A stretch of DNA of 64,000 nucleotides from Paenibacillus sp. FSL R5-0912. Its GTDB lineage: Bacteria > Bacillota > Bacilli > Paenibacillales > Paenibacillaceae. Below the pieces are notes generated by a model. It had not been told where the DNA came from and did no database searches. It saw only the letters and a list, made by a program, of their open reading frames with translations. The stretch covers positions 1,674,001 through 1,738,000 of the forward strand of contig NZ_CP009282.1 of assembly GCF_000758605.1 (NCBI RefSeq), given 5' to 3'. Of the stretch, positions 1-9,245 are shown one piece after another. The number at the start of each line of letters is the position of its first letter. Position 1 is the stretch's first letter. Both the position numbers and the translations under genes were made by a program.

Positions 1-298
1 GAACTCTGTTTTGCCATAACCAATCAGAGATGCTTCTTTTAGAATGGGAGGCATCAATTGAATCGTTGTAGTCATAGCTAAATAGCGTATCCATAGTGTT
101 CCTCACTTTGCTCTTATTAACGTCCCAAACGGCGTTAGTTATAGGATGATCATCGTGAGGACTTTTTATTCCATCTGTAATTATTTCTGTAGAAGAAGTA
201 TTCCACAGAAATAATTCTGTTCCTTTCCACAATTCGTTTTCTGCTACGAAGCTACTGTTCATTAAATCATTAATCACGTTTTTTGAATCTTGATCCAT
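1..298 (-). CDS. Hypothetical protein, cut by the window start (N-terminal 99 residues visible)
   Basis: Reading the minus strand from an ATG at 298 gives an uninterrupted frame that runs off the window. A very good ribosome site (GAGGAGG, about 7 bases upstream, at 302-311) supports this start. The visible part begins MDQDSKNVINDL and is acidic and polar, with no signal peptide or membrane segment. I do not recognise the family. It is transcribed away from the rest of the island, so it is probably a separate unit. Confidence 0.6.
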   Translation of the reverse strand, partial: MDQDSKNVINDLMNSSFVAENELWKGTELFLWNTSSTEIITDGIKSPHDDHPITNAVWDVNKSKVRNTMDTLFSYDYNDSIDASHSKRSISDWLWQNRV

Positions 299-359
299 CA
301 GGAAACCTCCTCAAATTGGGCATGTTTAAATTTCAAAAAGTTATAACAGAGGTGAGGAA

Positions 360-521
360 ATGGCAAATGTGCAACCCGTCGAAATCAAAGTTAATTTTGG
401 ATACAATCATAAAAAATCACTTTGGTCAGCAATCGATCTTTTGAAGTCTAAAGCAATAGATGAGACTCCGGATACGTTAAGGAAAAGAACGAGTTCAGTT
501 AACGTTTCAAAGCCTGTTTAG
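360..521 (+). CDS. Possible small protein, 53 residues
   Basis: A short frame starting ATG at 360 is preceded by a fair ribosome site (GAGGTGAGGA). The product starts MANVQPVEIK and ends in a basic, polar tail. It is divergent from the gene at 1-298 and its 3' end overlaps the oppositely read small ORF at 499-642, so at most one of the two may be real. No family recognised. Confidence 0.3.
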   Translation: MANVQPVEIKVNFGYNHKKSLWSAIDLLKSKAIDETPDTLRKRTSSVNVSKPV

Positions 522-642
522 TTATTGAACTTTGCGTCTCTATTAATTTTGCTTTTGCAATGGTCTTAATCGCCGACTGAATGTTATGCTGAAAATATTC
601 ACCCTTAATACATGTGATTCGCTTAGGCGTAACAAGTGCCAT
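499..642 (-). CDS. Possible small basic protein, 47 residues
   Basis: A minus-strand frame from ATG at 642 to TAA at 499 has a ribosome-site-like AAGAGGT about 7 bases upstream. The product (MALVTPKRITCIKGEYF...) is lysine rich and ends KRxxxKQALKR-like. Its end overlaps the plus-strand ORF at 360-521. It may be a remnant of a larger gene; no family recognised. Confidence 0.3.
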   Translation of the reverse strand: MALVTPKRITCIKGEYFQHNIQSAIKTIAKAKLIETQSSITKQALKR

Positions 643-680
643 AACATTACCTCTTTCAAAAGTGCATGGGAAAAACAAAA

Positions 681-728
681 AAAGGGATCCAGAATACCAC
701 AGTTACCTGTGGAAATTCGGATCCCTTT
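681..728. terminator. Long stem-loop, probable bidirectional terminator
   Basis: AAAGGGATCC (681-690) pairs with GGATCCCTTT (719-728), and an inner CCACAG/CTGTGG pair extends the stem around a TTAC loop. A-rich sequence precedes it and T runs follow on either strand. From 729 to 912 I see no gene or clear signal. Confidence 0.65.
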
Positions 729-912
729 CGCCGCATGGCCAGAGACTTATATTCATTAACAGTTGAACTATTAAGAATTCAGCAGAAAATTATACCAAAA
801 CACTGCTTATAATTTAAACTATAAAATAAATTAGGGCTTGATGTCAACTTATATTGAAGTATCAGCATTCCACTCGAGTCATACCTAATCATAATCAGTA
901 AAACTTACATAA

Positions 913-957
913 CCTGATTCCTTTCCTCGTACATAGCGAGGAGGATTCGGGTTTTTT
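913..957 (+). terminator. Rho-independent terminator
   Basis: CCTGATTCC and TCCTCG pair with CGAGGA and GGATTCGGG, followed by TTTTTT (951-957). It reads best on the plus strand, although no convincing plus-strand gene ends just before it. Confidence 0.65.
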
Positions 958-1031
958 ATATCGACCAAGGCACATGTGATAGAACCACCGATAGGGCATC
1001 CATGTAAGTTAATCCACATTCAACATGATTT

Positions 1032-1646
1032 TTAATCTCGGTGCATGAAAAATTCCGGTTTAATCAAGTATTCAACTGGATAGACGTCTTTGCGGGAAGA
1101 AAGTAAACCTTTGAACAAGGCGATGGGCTGCATCTCCGAGTCATTTGAATAGCGGATTCCAAGATCTTCAGCTTTTCTGAGTTGCACAATTACAAATGCA
1201 TCCTCTGCATCGGTCAATTTATAAAGGATATTCTCAGGATGCAGAACATTCTCTAAATGGTCGAGAGTAATCAAATGAAACTCCTGACCGCTCCTTTCAG
1301 TTCGAATTACTTTGAAGGCTTGGTTGCTCACTAGATTAATAAAGTTTTTTGATGACAAGCTCAATTCGATACCGGTAATATAGCCTAGCTTATCCATGTC
1401 GTTACCATACTCAGTATCGTATGCTTTACCATAATCCGCTCTGAATGTATTCTCACTAAAAGGCATGCGAATGAGTTCTGAAGTTATATTTAAATCCGTT
1501 ACATAGGGTATATATAGATTTTCGTCACTAATATATTGGCTTATTTCGTTTCTATTGCTATGTACGTCATTGTACTCAGTTTTTGGTGGGGTAAGATAAA
1601 TGTATCCCATATCAGAGTAGTCCCCGTGGAAGCAAGTAATTCTCAT
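1032..1646 (-). CDS. Hypothetical protein, 204 residues
   Basis: The frame is open further upstream, but the start at 1646 (MRITCFHGDYSDMG) is chosen because AAAGGAG lies about 9 bases before it; the upstream extension has no ribosome site. The product is soluble, acidic and mixed alpha/beta, with no signal peptide, membrane segment or motif I know. It is divergent from the WYL regulator, with the LexA-like site at 1737-1756 in the gap between them, so that site could in principle affect both genes. Function unknown. Confidence 0.65.
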   Translation of the reverse strand: MRITCFHGDYSDMGYIYLTPPKTEYNDVHSNRNEISQYISDENLYIPYVTDLNITSELIRMPFSENTFRADYGKAYDTEYGNDMDKLGYITGIELSLSSKNFINLVSNQAFKVIRTERSGQEFHLITLDHLENVLHPENILYKLTDAEDAFVIVQLRKAEDLGIRYSNDSEMQPIALFKGLLSSRKDVYPVEYLIKPEFFMHRD

Positions 1647-1736
1647 ATATTGTGCTCCTTTAAGCTTAATGGTTATTAGACGCAATGATTATATAAAGGT
1701 TTCTATTTATTGGATGACGATAAAGGAATATATTAA

Positions 1737-1756
1737 CAAACGTACGTTCCCTGACA
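1737..1756 (+). promoter_or_regulatory. LexA-type box with adjoining CTGACA, upstream of the WYL/AddBA operon
   Basis: The 14-mer CAAACGTACGTTCC (1737-1750) is a one-base variant of the core GAAC-N4-GTTC recognised by Gram-positive LexA/DinR. It is followed directly by CTGACA (1751-1756), a plausible -35. A TATACT lies at 1779-1784 (22-base gap), and TGATTAGGT gives a weaker extended -10 at 17 bases. The same box plus CTGACA layout recurs at four other places in the window, which raises confidence above what this weaker copy earns alone. Confidence 0.6.
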
Positions 1757-1883
1757 AGTTATAGCGTTAATGATTAGGTATACTGTGTAAAAGAGCTTTT
1801 CAGTAGGCCATAGAGTGAAAGCTGCAGTAAAGCAGTGGGTAGACATCATAGGAATTCGAATTCTTATTGTAAGGAGACTAATC

Positions 1884-2834
1884 ATGATCGAGAAATTTAT
1901 ACGTTTATTCAATATCATTAATGCGATCCAATCAAACCCTGGTATCTCCGCAGCCGATTTAGCTTTTAAATGCGATGTAGACATACGGACGACTTATCGG
2001 GATCTGCGCTTATTAGATGCCATCACTCCTATAACGAATACAGGCAAAGGGACTGGCTACCGATTTATGGGCAATTTCTTTATGTATCCTCTTAATTTTT
2101 CAGAACAAGAAGCGCTAGTATTCTCCCTGTTGCCCTCAATGGTGGACGAGGACAAATTGCCTCCCGGATTCCATACAGCTTACGATAAAGTTATGGCCAC
2201 ACATCACAAAGAAAAATCCAAGCAAAACAATATCATTGAGGACATATCCAATATTATTCAGATGGGTACACCAGCTTACCGTAAGGAAAGCCCCAATTAT
2301 CTGCAGCCGATTATTCAAGCGATTTTAGAGCAGAAGACAATTGAAACCACATATCATACCCAGTATCGGAATGAGACTTCTGAGCGAAAGATTGATCCGT
2401 TCTACCTTGTGCCTCGTGATCAGCGCTTCTATTTAATCGGTTTCTGCCATACCAAGCAGGACATTCGGACGTTTCGAATCAGTCGCTTCCTCAAAGTGGA
2501 ACCTACAGCCGAATCGTTCGACAAGAGTGATTTTAATATCAAAAAGTATCTAAAGAACACGTGGTCAATTGAACAAGGTGAGAAAAATATTACCTTTAAA
2601 GTGCGGTTTAATGCTGAGGTTGCCAGGTACATTAGGGAGGAAGAATTGTTCGTTCATCCGCGTATGACAGACAACAAAGACGGCAGTATGATTTTTGAGG
2701 TGACTGTAAATAACGAAAAAGAGTTTATCCGCTGGATTCTGCAGTACGGGCCAGCCGCTGAAATATTAGAGCCAGCTTCTGTGCGTGAAACAATTAAGAG
2801 TCAATTAGCTGAGTGGACCGAGATGTATAAATAA
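1884..2834 (+). CDS. WYL-domain transcription regulator with N-terminal winged helix-turn-helix
   Basis: 316 residues from ATG 1884 (MIEKFIRLFNIINAIQ), chosen over the in-frame ATG at 1815 because TAAGGAG lies just before it. The N-terminal 60 residues are a DeoR/HTH_11-like winged helix (GISAADLAFKCDVDIRTTYR). A WYL-type sensor core follows near residues 170-205 (IDPFYLVPRDQRFYLIG, then RTFRISR), with a WCX-like C-terminus. WYL proteins often bind nucleic-acid or nucleotide ligands and control phage-defence operons (for example BrxR and CapW). It is the first gene of the operon holding the AddB- and AddA-like genes and probably regulates it. The LexA-like box upstream suggests a second, SOS, input. 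Confidence 0.9.
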   Translation: MIEKFIRLFNIINAIQSNPGISAADLAFKCDVDIRTTYRDLRLLDAITPITNTGKGTGYRFMGNFFMYPLNFSEQEALVFSLLPSMVDEDKLPPGFHTAYDKVMATHHKEKSKQNNIIEDISNIIQMGTPAYRKESPNYLQPIIQAILEQKTIETTYHTQYRNETSERKIDPFYLVPRDQRFYLIGFCHTKQDIRTFRISRFLKVEPTAESFDKSDFNIKKYLKNTWSIEQGEKNITFKVRFNAEVARYIREEELFVHPRMTDNKDGSMIFEVTVNNEKEFIRWILQYGPAAEILEPASVRETIKSQLAEWTEMYK

Positions 2835-2885
2835 ACTAAGCAGGAACTGATCATAATTACTCGAAATATACAAGGTAGGAAGGAT

Positions 2886-5804
2886 GTGGGTCTCTTGAAC
2901 CATAATTGGTTTGCGGATTTGTATGAAATATGCAATAACGATCCCTTTCGTAGAAAGATCCTCCTTGTGGATCATTATGATCAGGGTGAGCAGTGGCTGA
3001 ATCGGATAACAATGGAACACGGCCCTCTTTTAGGTGTGGAAACAGAAACGTTGAGGTCTCTCGTTATGAAGCGGACAAAGCTGGAACTGGTTAAACGAGG
3101 GCTTCGTCTTGTAAATAGTAAACAGACGTTCTGGGTTGTCCAAAATCTTATGGTTGATATGGCAGAGCGTGACGATAAATATATACCAGCCGTGATGATT
3201 ACCCCAGGTATCGTTCAAAGCTTTCACCACGCGATTGAGGAACTCCGAGGGGCGGGGATTTGCGCTTCAGAGCTTTCTATTTCTGTTTTTGAACATGAGC
3301 AAAAAGGTCTCTACATAACTGAACTGCTCGTTTTATATGAACAATGGCTGGAACACAATCACTTTACTGATTTTGCAGGTCTGCTTGATTACATACCAGA
3401 AGGTGATAGATCAGCGGATAACCATCTCTTCATCCTTAGAGATTGGGAGCGGTTCTCTTCAGTGGAGAAAGAAATGCTGAGACGCATCGCTGGAGATGGA
3501 CTGCTCATTCTTCCGCAAACTGGAGCTTTCCCGTCAACCCTGCAGAATGGTGATCATGTTGCTGTTCAGTTGTACCATGCCACAGGAATCTTAGCTGAGG
3601 TTCGTGAAGCATTCCGTCGTATCTGCAATACGGATTCTTCCTTCGATCACGCGGAGATCGTAGTCTCTAATTATGAGGCTTATAGTTCAACGATTTATAC
3701 CCTCAGCCAAACTCTCGATATTCCTTGTACATTTTCCCAAGGTATGCCCGTTACTTATACAAAGGTCGGAAAGGCTGCGCTTGTTTATCTCGAATGGCTG
3801 GAATGCAACTACGATGTAGAGTGCTTACTTAAGGCTCTTCGGCACGATTATATATCATTTCATCCTATTGGAAACTCTGTGGACCAGGCTGATCTCATCC
3901 TTGCTTTGGAGCAAAGCGGAATCGGCTGGGGGAGACAACGGTATTCCATGTTAGAGGCCGCAGGTAATGCTGAGTTAAAGGGACGACATGCTGAAGCGAT
4001 CAGGCTGTTAAACCGGGGGTTTAAAGGATTGTTTCAAAGTCTGCCTGATGCGCATCAAGTGACGTGGACTCCTATGATGATTCTGCATTCATTAATAAAT
4101 CTTCTTGAAAAGCACACTGTTTCGTCCAGTGAGGCTGACTCACTCGTTATCACTGAACTGATTGATCAAATGAAGCTGCTGGAAGTTGTCTCTCCTCGTA
4201 CGTTCTCCAGCGAGACCGCGCTGCGTTATGTAAAAGACATGGTAGAGGGTATTCGTATCTTTGGAAGCGGACCATCTTGCGGAAAGCTGCATATCTCTTC
4301 GCTTCAAGATGGCGGCATATCGGGAAGAACTCAGACGTACATCCTGGGCATGAGTAATGAGGCTTGGTCCTTACAGCTTCGGCAGGATCCTGTATTACTG
4401 GATATGGAACGCAAGAGTCTTGATGGGTTACTCTTATCTACTGAGTGGACAGAGAATATTATTCGTGAACGTGAGACCCGATTAGGATTGCTGTCAGGAC
4501 AAGTTACGCTGAGCTATTCCAGCTATGATCCGGCAGAGCAGAAGGAAATCATTCCGGCTTTTGCGTTATTACAGGCTGCTAGAATCGTAACGGGCGATAG
4601 TCAGATGGATCTGACTGGACTAGGACAGGTACTGGGTAGACTGGTTGGATATATGTCGATTGATCCGAATGGAGAGCATTTGTTGGATGGGACGGATCGC
4701 TGGCTTGGACGGTTCCACACTGAGGGGGAACTGAAAGATGGCTTTTCATCACTACGTCAATCCTTTCCATTCGCCGCTAAGTTGGAACAAGCAGAGATGC
4801 GTATTAGTGAAGGAACCCTGTCAGAATATGAGGGAGTGCTCTCTACGGATACTTTTACGGTTAGTTATCTAAACAATCCTGAGGCGTACCTGAGTGTGAC
4901 GCAACTTGAAAGATATGCGGAATGCCCAAAGAGGTTCTTCTTTTCTCAGATTCTGAAGCTCAGGGCAAAAGAGACTGCTGAATTCGATCGTTCCAAATGG
5001 CTGGATGCAGCTAGCAGAGGCAGCTTGCTTCACAGTATCTTTTACCACTATCTGAAAGAAATGTCCGCAGGTTCTATAAATGAGAATAGGCCTAAACATG
5101 ATGAACACAGGCTTCAGGAAATCACAGAGCAGGTCATCCGTGAGTATGAAGCGAAGGTACCGCCGCCAACTCCCCATATCTTTCATAAAGAATGTGATTC
5201 GCTGCGGAGGGATGTCGCCATTTTTTATCAGATGGAGCAAAAAGCCGAGGGACGGCCACGTTTTTTTGAACTCGAATTGACAATAGATGGTCAACCTATG
5301 AGTGTTAATCTGGATAATGGTCTTGTCATAAGAATGAAGGGATTTGTGGACAGGGTTGATGAGATCGGGCCGCACAAGTACAAGATCTATGATTACAAAA
5401 CAGGCAGTCCGGCGAAGTATGACGAGAATGAGTATTTCTCACAGGGGACGCAGCTTCAGCATGCATTGTATGCTGTTGCGGTTGAACAGTGGCTTAAGCA
5501 TACCGGTATGGATACGGAGGCGCGTGTTGTAGAGGCAGCCTATTACTTCCCAACGGAACGAGGCAAAGGCGATGAGGTATCCCGGGTTCAAAATAAGACG
5601 GCCGAACTCTCGGAGTTAGTGGGACATTTATTAGCTTCGATGGAGTCAGGAACATTTACCGCAACAACAGAGTTGAAACGATGTTCCTATTGCGATTATG
5701 GAGCGGTATGCAAGGATGAATCAGAACGTACGAAGGCAAAATGGGATTTAGAACCCAATACTCCATTGCTTCACCATATCAAGGAGGTAGAGCGTTTTGG
5801 TTGA
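2886..5804 (+). CDS. AddB-like PD-(D/E)XK nuclease/inactive helicase subunit
   Basis: 972 residues from GTG 2886 (AAGGTAGG upstream). The C-terminal third is a RecB/AddB-type nuclease: SVTQLERYAECPKRFFF near 669, RGSLLHSIFYHYL near 710, then GFVDRVDE and IYDYKTG (about 819-841) and QLQHALYAVAVEQW, giving the D...DxK core. The cysteine at about 677 together with CSYCDYGAVC (about 933-942) looks like the 4Fe-4S 'iron staple' of AddB. I see no good Walker A box in the N-terminal part, so it probably does not hydrolyse ATP. Typical AddB is about 1,160 residues, so this is a shorter, divergent relative. It overlaps the AddA-like gene by 8 bases and should act with it as a DNA-end-processing enzyme. 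Confidence 0.85.
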   Translation: MGLLNHNWFADLYEICNNDPFRRKILLVDHYDQGEQWLNRITMEHGPLLGVETETLRSLVMKRTKLELVKRGLRLVNSKQTFWVVQNLMVDMAERDDKYIPAVMITPGIVQSFHHAIEELRGAGICASELSISVFEHEQKGLYITELLVLYEQWLEHNHFTDFAGLLDYIPEGDRSADNHLFILRDWERFSSVEKEMLRRIAGDGLLILPQTGAFPSTLQNGDHVAVQLYHATGILAEVREAFRRICNTDSSFDHAEIVVSNYEAYSSTIYTLSQTLDIPCTFSQGMPVTYTKVGKAALVYLEWLECNYDVECLLKALRHDYISFHPIGNSVDQADLILALEQSGIGWGRQRYSMLEAAGNAELKGRHAEAIRLLNRGFKGLFQSLPDAHQVTWTPMMILHSLINLLEKHTVSSSEADSLVITELIDQMKLLEVVSPRTFSSETALRYVKDMVEGIRIFGSGPSCGKLHISSLQDGGISGRTQTYILGMSNEAWSLQLRQDPVLLDMERKSLDGLLLSTEWTENIIRERETRLGLLSGQVTLSYSSYDPAEQKEIIPAFALLQAARIVTGDSQMDLTGLGQVLGRLVGYMSIDPNGEHLLDGTDRWLGRFHTEGELKDGFSSLRQSFPFAAKLEQAEMRISEGTLSEYEGVLSTDTFTVSYLNNPEAYLSVTQLERYAECPKRFFFSQILKLRAKETAEFDRSKWLDAASRGSLLHSIFYHYLKEMSAGSINENRPKHDEHRLQEITEQVIREYEAKVPPPTPHIFHKECDSLRRDVAIFYQMEQKAEGRPRFFELELTIDGQPMSVNLDNGLVIRMKGFVDRVDEIGPHKYKIYDYKTGSPAKYDENEYFSQGTQLQHALYAVAVEQWLKHTGMDTEARVVEAAYYFPTERGKGDEVSRVQNKTAELSELVGHLLASMESGTFTATTELKRCSYCDYGAVCKDESERTKAKWDLEPNTPLLHHIKEVERFG

Positions 5805-8800
5805 TGATAGGGCGGCCAGAGAGCGAATTGCAGAGATACTAGACCGGACATTGATGGTGGAAGCAGGGGCAGGATCGGGGAAGACGACATCACTCGTTGG
5901 CCGAATGATAGCTCTGATTGAGTCAGGGAGCGCCATGGCCGAGCAGATTGCAGCCATTACGTTCACGCGGAAAGCGGCGGATGAGCTGAAGAGTAGGTTC
6001 AGTCTGGAGCTGGAGCGGCTGATACGTAAGGCGATAGAGCCGCAGAAGGCTCTGCTGCAGCGGGCATTACAGGAGATCGATCGGTGCTATATTGGCACGA
6101 TTCATTCTTTTTGCGGCAGACTGCTTAGGGAGAGACCGATTGAGGCGAGACTGGATCCCATGTTCCGTGAGATTGAAGAAGATGAAGCTAGCTTATTGCA
6201 GGACCAATGCTGGGATGAGTATCTGGCGAGCTTGATCGAGAAGGGTAAGGAAGATGAGATGGCGGACCTTGCGTCCTTGCAAGTAAACGTGGAGGATCTG
6301 CGCCAGGTATATAAACGGGTATGCGGCTATACCGATGTACACATTGAGACGGTTGCCTCTCCTAGACCTGACTTTGACCTTATTCGCTTATCTCTGCCGC
6401 AGATGATAGAAGAAGCGGGTCGTTATATTCCAACACAGAAGCCAGCACAAGGCTGGGATACGCTGCAGCTACTAGTTCGTGATGGCAAGAGAATGTTGCA
6501 GCTACACGGACTTGATGATGATATGCGTATACTGCAGCTCGCATTGATGTTTGAGCGAAAAATCAATGTTACCTTAAATCGATGGACAGATAGTGCTATG
6601 GCAAAGGAATACAAAGTTATGTTCCTGGAATGGCAAAGCCGCGTCTTGTTTCCCTTCCTTGGTGCTTGGCGCGAGCATCTATATCCGCAGTTGATTGATT
6701 TCGTCAGTCCTGCTGTTGATTATGGCGCACACAAGCGAAACGAAATAGGCGTTCTGGACTTTCAGGATCTGCTGATGCGGGCAACAGCTTTACTCCGTGA
6801 GCATGAGCATGTACGGCGTTTTTTTACTGCTCGTTATACACGTCTGTTCATAGATGAATTTCAGGACACCGATCCCATTCAGGCAGAGCTGATGTTTCTG
6901 CTGACAGGTGATGACCCGAGAGAGGCGAATTGGAGACGGATTACACCTAAACCGGGCTCCTTATTTGTTGTTGGAGATCCTAAACAGTCGATCTATCGGT
7001 TCCGGCGCGCGGATATTTCTACCTATAATTGGGTCAAGAACAGGATCAGTTCCTGTGGTGAGGTCCTGCAGCTAAGTGCGAACTTTCGCTCAATCCACCA
7101 TCTTGGTCAATTTACAAATGATGAGTTTCAAAGTCGCTTTCCGGAGGCTGAATCTGAACATCAGGCGGCTTTTGTACATATGGATACACGAACGGCTAAT
7201 CCGGAGAATGGTGTACAGCATGGAGTCTACACAATGACTCATGCGAAAATGGCTGGAGGGCAAGCGGCGATTGCCGAAGCAGATGCAAACCGGGCCGCTC
7301 GTTATATTGCCTGGGCTTGCAGCGGCAAATTGAAGATTCAGGAGAAGCAGCCGGGAAGTGACGGTAGTTATATTTTTAGAGACGCAACTCCGAGTGACTT
7401 TCTGGTACTGCTGAAACGAAAAGATTTCCTACATCTCTACGCTGCAAAACTGGAGCAGTATGGAGTTCCTTCTATTACGGCTGGAAGCTCGGCGATATAC
7501 GAAGAGATCGATGCGCTTGCTGTGCTGGCAAGTTGTCTTAATGACCTTGGAGATCCAGTATCCCTGCTAGCTGTGCTGAAGGGGATGTTATTTAGTTGCA
7601 GTGATAATGCACTCTTCCATTATAAGATGCAAGGGTTTCCGTTAACCTATACTACTTTACCGAATCAGGCAGAGGTCGGGACGATAGCACTGCCAGTATA
7701 TGAAGCACTGGTACGACTCGCTGAATATGCGGATCTGATCCGGAAGATGCCGGCATTACCGGCACTGTTACATATCATAGAGAATCTAGGGATGATTCCC
7801 CTCGCAGCAGTTAGTAAGACCGGCCGGGCGCGTGCCGGCACATTGATCAAACTGTTACATCTGCTGCACAAGGACAGCCTAGTTGCAGCAAGTTGGCCGG
7901 AACTGAGCTCGTATCTGATGCGGGTCGTAAAAGAAGCGAAGCTAGAGTGTGGAGATCTGTTCGTAGGTGAGCAGGATGCTGTTCGCATTATGAACCTACA
8001 TAAGGCCAAAGGGCTTGAGGCACCAGTTGTACTGCTGGCTTGTCCTTGCGGAGAGTCTGACCATGATGCCGCAGAGCATGTGGACCGGATGGGAGATTCC
8101 GCGCGCGGATATTTCAGCATCACACGGCGAAGAGGATATCAAGAGGATGTGATTGCTCATCCACCAGGCTGGCAAGAACTGGCTGAGCGGGAGCGATTGT
8201 ATATGAATGCGGAAAAGGAACGGCTGCTATATGTCGCAGCTACCCGCGCCAAGCAGCTTATGATCATTAGTCGATATCCGGACAAATCGGCGATCGATCC
8301 ATGGAGCAGCTTCGATAGTGGGATTCAGGAAGATAGAGAGCTGGATGATCCTGAAGTTATGCCAGAGGTGCCTTCACGTTACGAAGGGGTACATGATGAA
8401 ATGGCTGACGAAGATAAGGGCCGTCAGTGGCGAAGCCGGCTGGCACACCCAACGTATCAGACGACTTCGGTAACGAAACTGGCGAAGTCCGGAGCCGTTC
8501 AGCCACCTCGACCGCTTACGGGCAGAGGCATGGCGTTCGGCAGCGTGGTTCATCGCTGTATTGAGCTGCTAGGGACGGGCATCGGAGCCGAGGAGATGGA
8601 ACTGAGCATCGGGATGATCGCTGAAAAAGAGGGTATGGATGAAGCGCTGATATCGGATGTTAATAAGATGCTGGAAGATGTTGTGAATCATCCGTTGTGG
8701 ATACGTGCGCTGGCGGCGAAGCGGCGGATTCATGAGTTGTCGTTACGTACGGTGAGGACGGATATGTATCTGGAGAGTGAAGCATCGACAGCAGGCTCCA

Positions 8801-9036
8801 CAGCAAAGACACTATATTTGAAAGGCGTTATTGACTTCCTATTTGAAGAGGAGGACGGCTGGGTAGTTGTAGATTTTAAGACGGATGTATATGAAGAGGG
8901 ACAGCAGGCGGCGTTTGTGGGATTTTATAAGCCGCAGGTTAGGGCTTATGTGGGAGAGTTGGAGAGAGCGTTTGGAATGAAAGTGAAAGAGGCGGGGCTT
9001 TATTTTTTGAATGGTAATGAGTATGTGATATTATGA
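5797..9036 (+). CDS. AddA-like UvrD/RecB-family helicase-nuclease
   Basis: 1,079 residues from TTG 5797, with AAGGAGGT 8 bases upstream and an 8-base overlap with the AddB-like gene. Superfamily 1 helicase motifs are all visible: EAGAGSGKTT (about 21-30, Walker A), AAITFTRKAADELKSRF (Ia), FIDEFQDTDP (about 352, Walker B), VVGDPKQSIYRFRRAD (III), LSANFRS (IV), MNLHKAKGLEAPVV (V) and LLYVAATRAK (VI). The C-terminus carries a nuclease: GMAFGSVVHRCIELL near 920, then GVIDFLFEEEDG and VVVDFKTD (about 1010-1030). It is shorter than housekeeping AddA (about 1,230 residues or more). The pair should unwind and degrade double-strand ends, either in repair or against phage DNA. Confidence 0.9.
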   Translation: MVDDRAARERIAEILDRTLMVEAGAGSGKTTSLVGRMIALIESGSAMAEQIAAITFTRKAADELKSRFSLELERLIRKAIEPQKALLQRALQEIDRCYIGTIHSFCGRLLRERPIEARLDPMFREIEEDEASLLQDQCWDEYLASLIEKGKEDEMADLASLQVNVEDLRQVYKRVCGYTDVHIETVASPRPDFDLIRLSLPQMIEEAGRYIPTQKPAQGWDTLQLLVRDGKRMLQLHGLDDDMRILQLALMFERKINVTLNRWTDSAMAKEYKVMFLEWQSRVLFPFLGAWREHLYPQLIDFVSPAVDYGAHKRNEIGVLDFQDLLMRATALLREHEHVRRFFTARYTRLFIDEFQDTDPIQAELMFLLTGDDPREANWRRITPKPGSLFVVGDPKQSIYRFRRADISTYNWVKNRISSCGEVLQLSANFRSIHHLGQFTNDEFQSRFPEAESEHQAAFVHMDTRTANPENGVQHGVYTMTHAKMAGGQAAIAEADANRAARYIAWACSGKLKIQEKQPGSDGSYIFRDATPSDFLVLLKRKDFLHLYAAKLEQYGVPSITAGSSAIYEEIDALAVLASCLNDLGDPVSLLAVLKGMLFSCSDNALFHYKMQGFPLTYTTLPNQAEVGTIALPVYEALVRLAEYADLIRKMPALPALLHIIENLGMIPLAAVSKTGRARAGTLIKLLHLLHKDSLVAASWPELSSYLMRVVKEAKLECGDLFVGEQDAVRIMNLHKAKGLEAPVVLLACPCGESDHDAAEHVDRMGDSARGYFSITRRRGYQEDVIAHPPGWQELAERERLYMNAEKERLLYVAATRAKQLMIISRYPDKSAIDPWSSFDSGIQEDRELDDPEVMPEVPSRYEGVHDEMADEDKGRQWRSRLAHPTYQTTSVTKLAKSGAVQPPRPLTGRGMAFGSVVHRCIELLGTGIGAEEMELSIGMIAEKEGMDEALISDVNKMLEDVVNHPLWIRALAAKRRIHELSLRTVRTDMYLESEASTAGSTAKTLYLKGVIDFLFEEEDGWVVVDFKTDVYEEGQQAAFVGFYKPQVRAYVGELERAFGMKVKEAGLYFLNGNEYVIL

Positions 9037-9245
9037 AAAAGCCTTTGTTCGATATAATTTGCATAAATGGATATATATTTCTTCCTCAAAATAGTACTAT
9101 AGAAGTATAGATATAGACTTATGCCGCAGAAGAAAAGTAACAATCTTTGTACGCAGATTATATTGCGTGTATCTTTGGAGCTGCGTAAGATGGCGACCAG
9201 TGATACACGTTTTTCTATTTTATACAGGAGGCGATCAACCAAGTT

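Noticed and set aside
7665..8123. 152-residue minus-strand frame inside the AddA-like gene
   Set aside because: Ser/Arg/Ala-rich shadow of a GC-rich coding strand, without a ribosome site and fully inside a gene with all helicase motifs.
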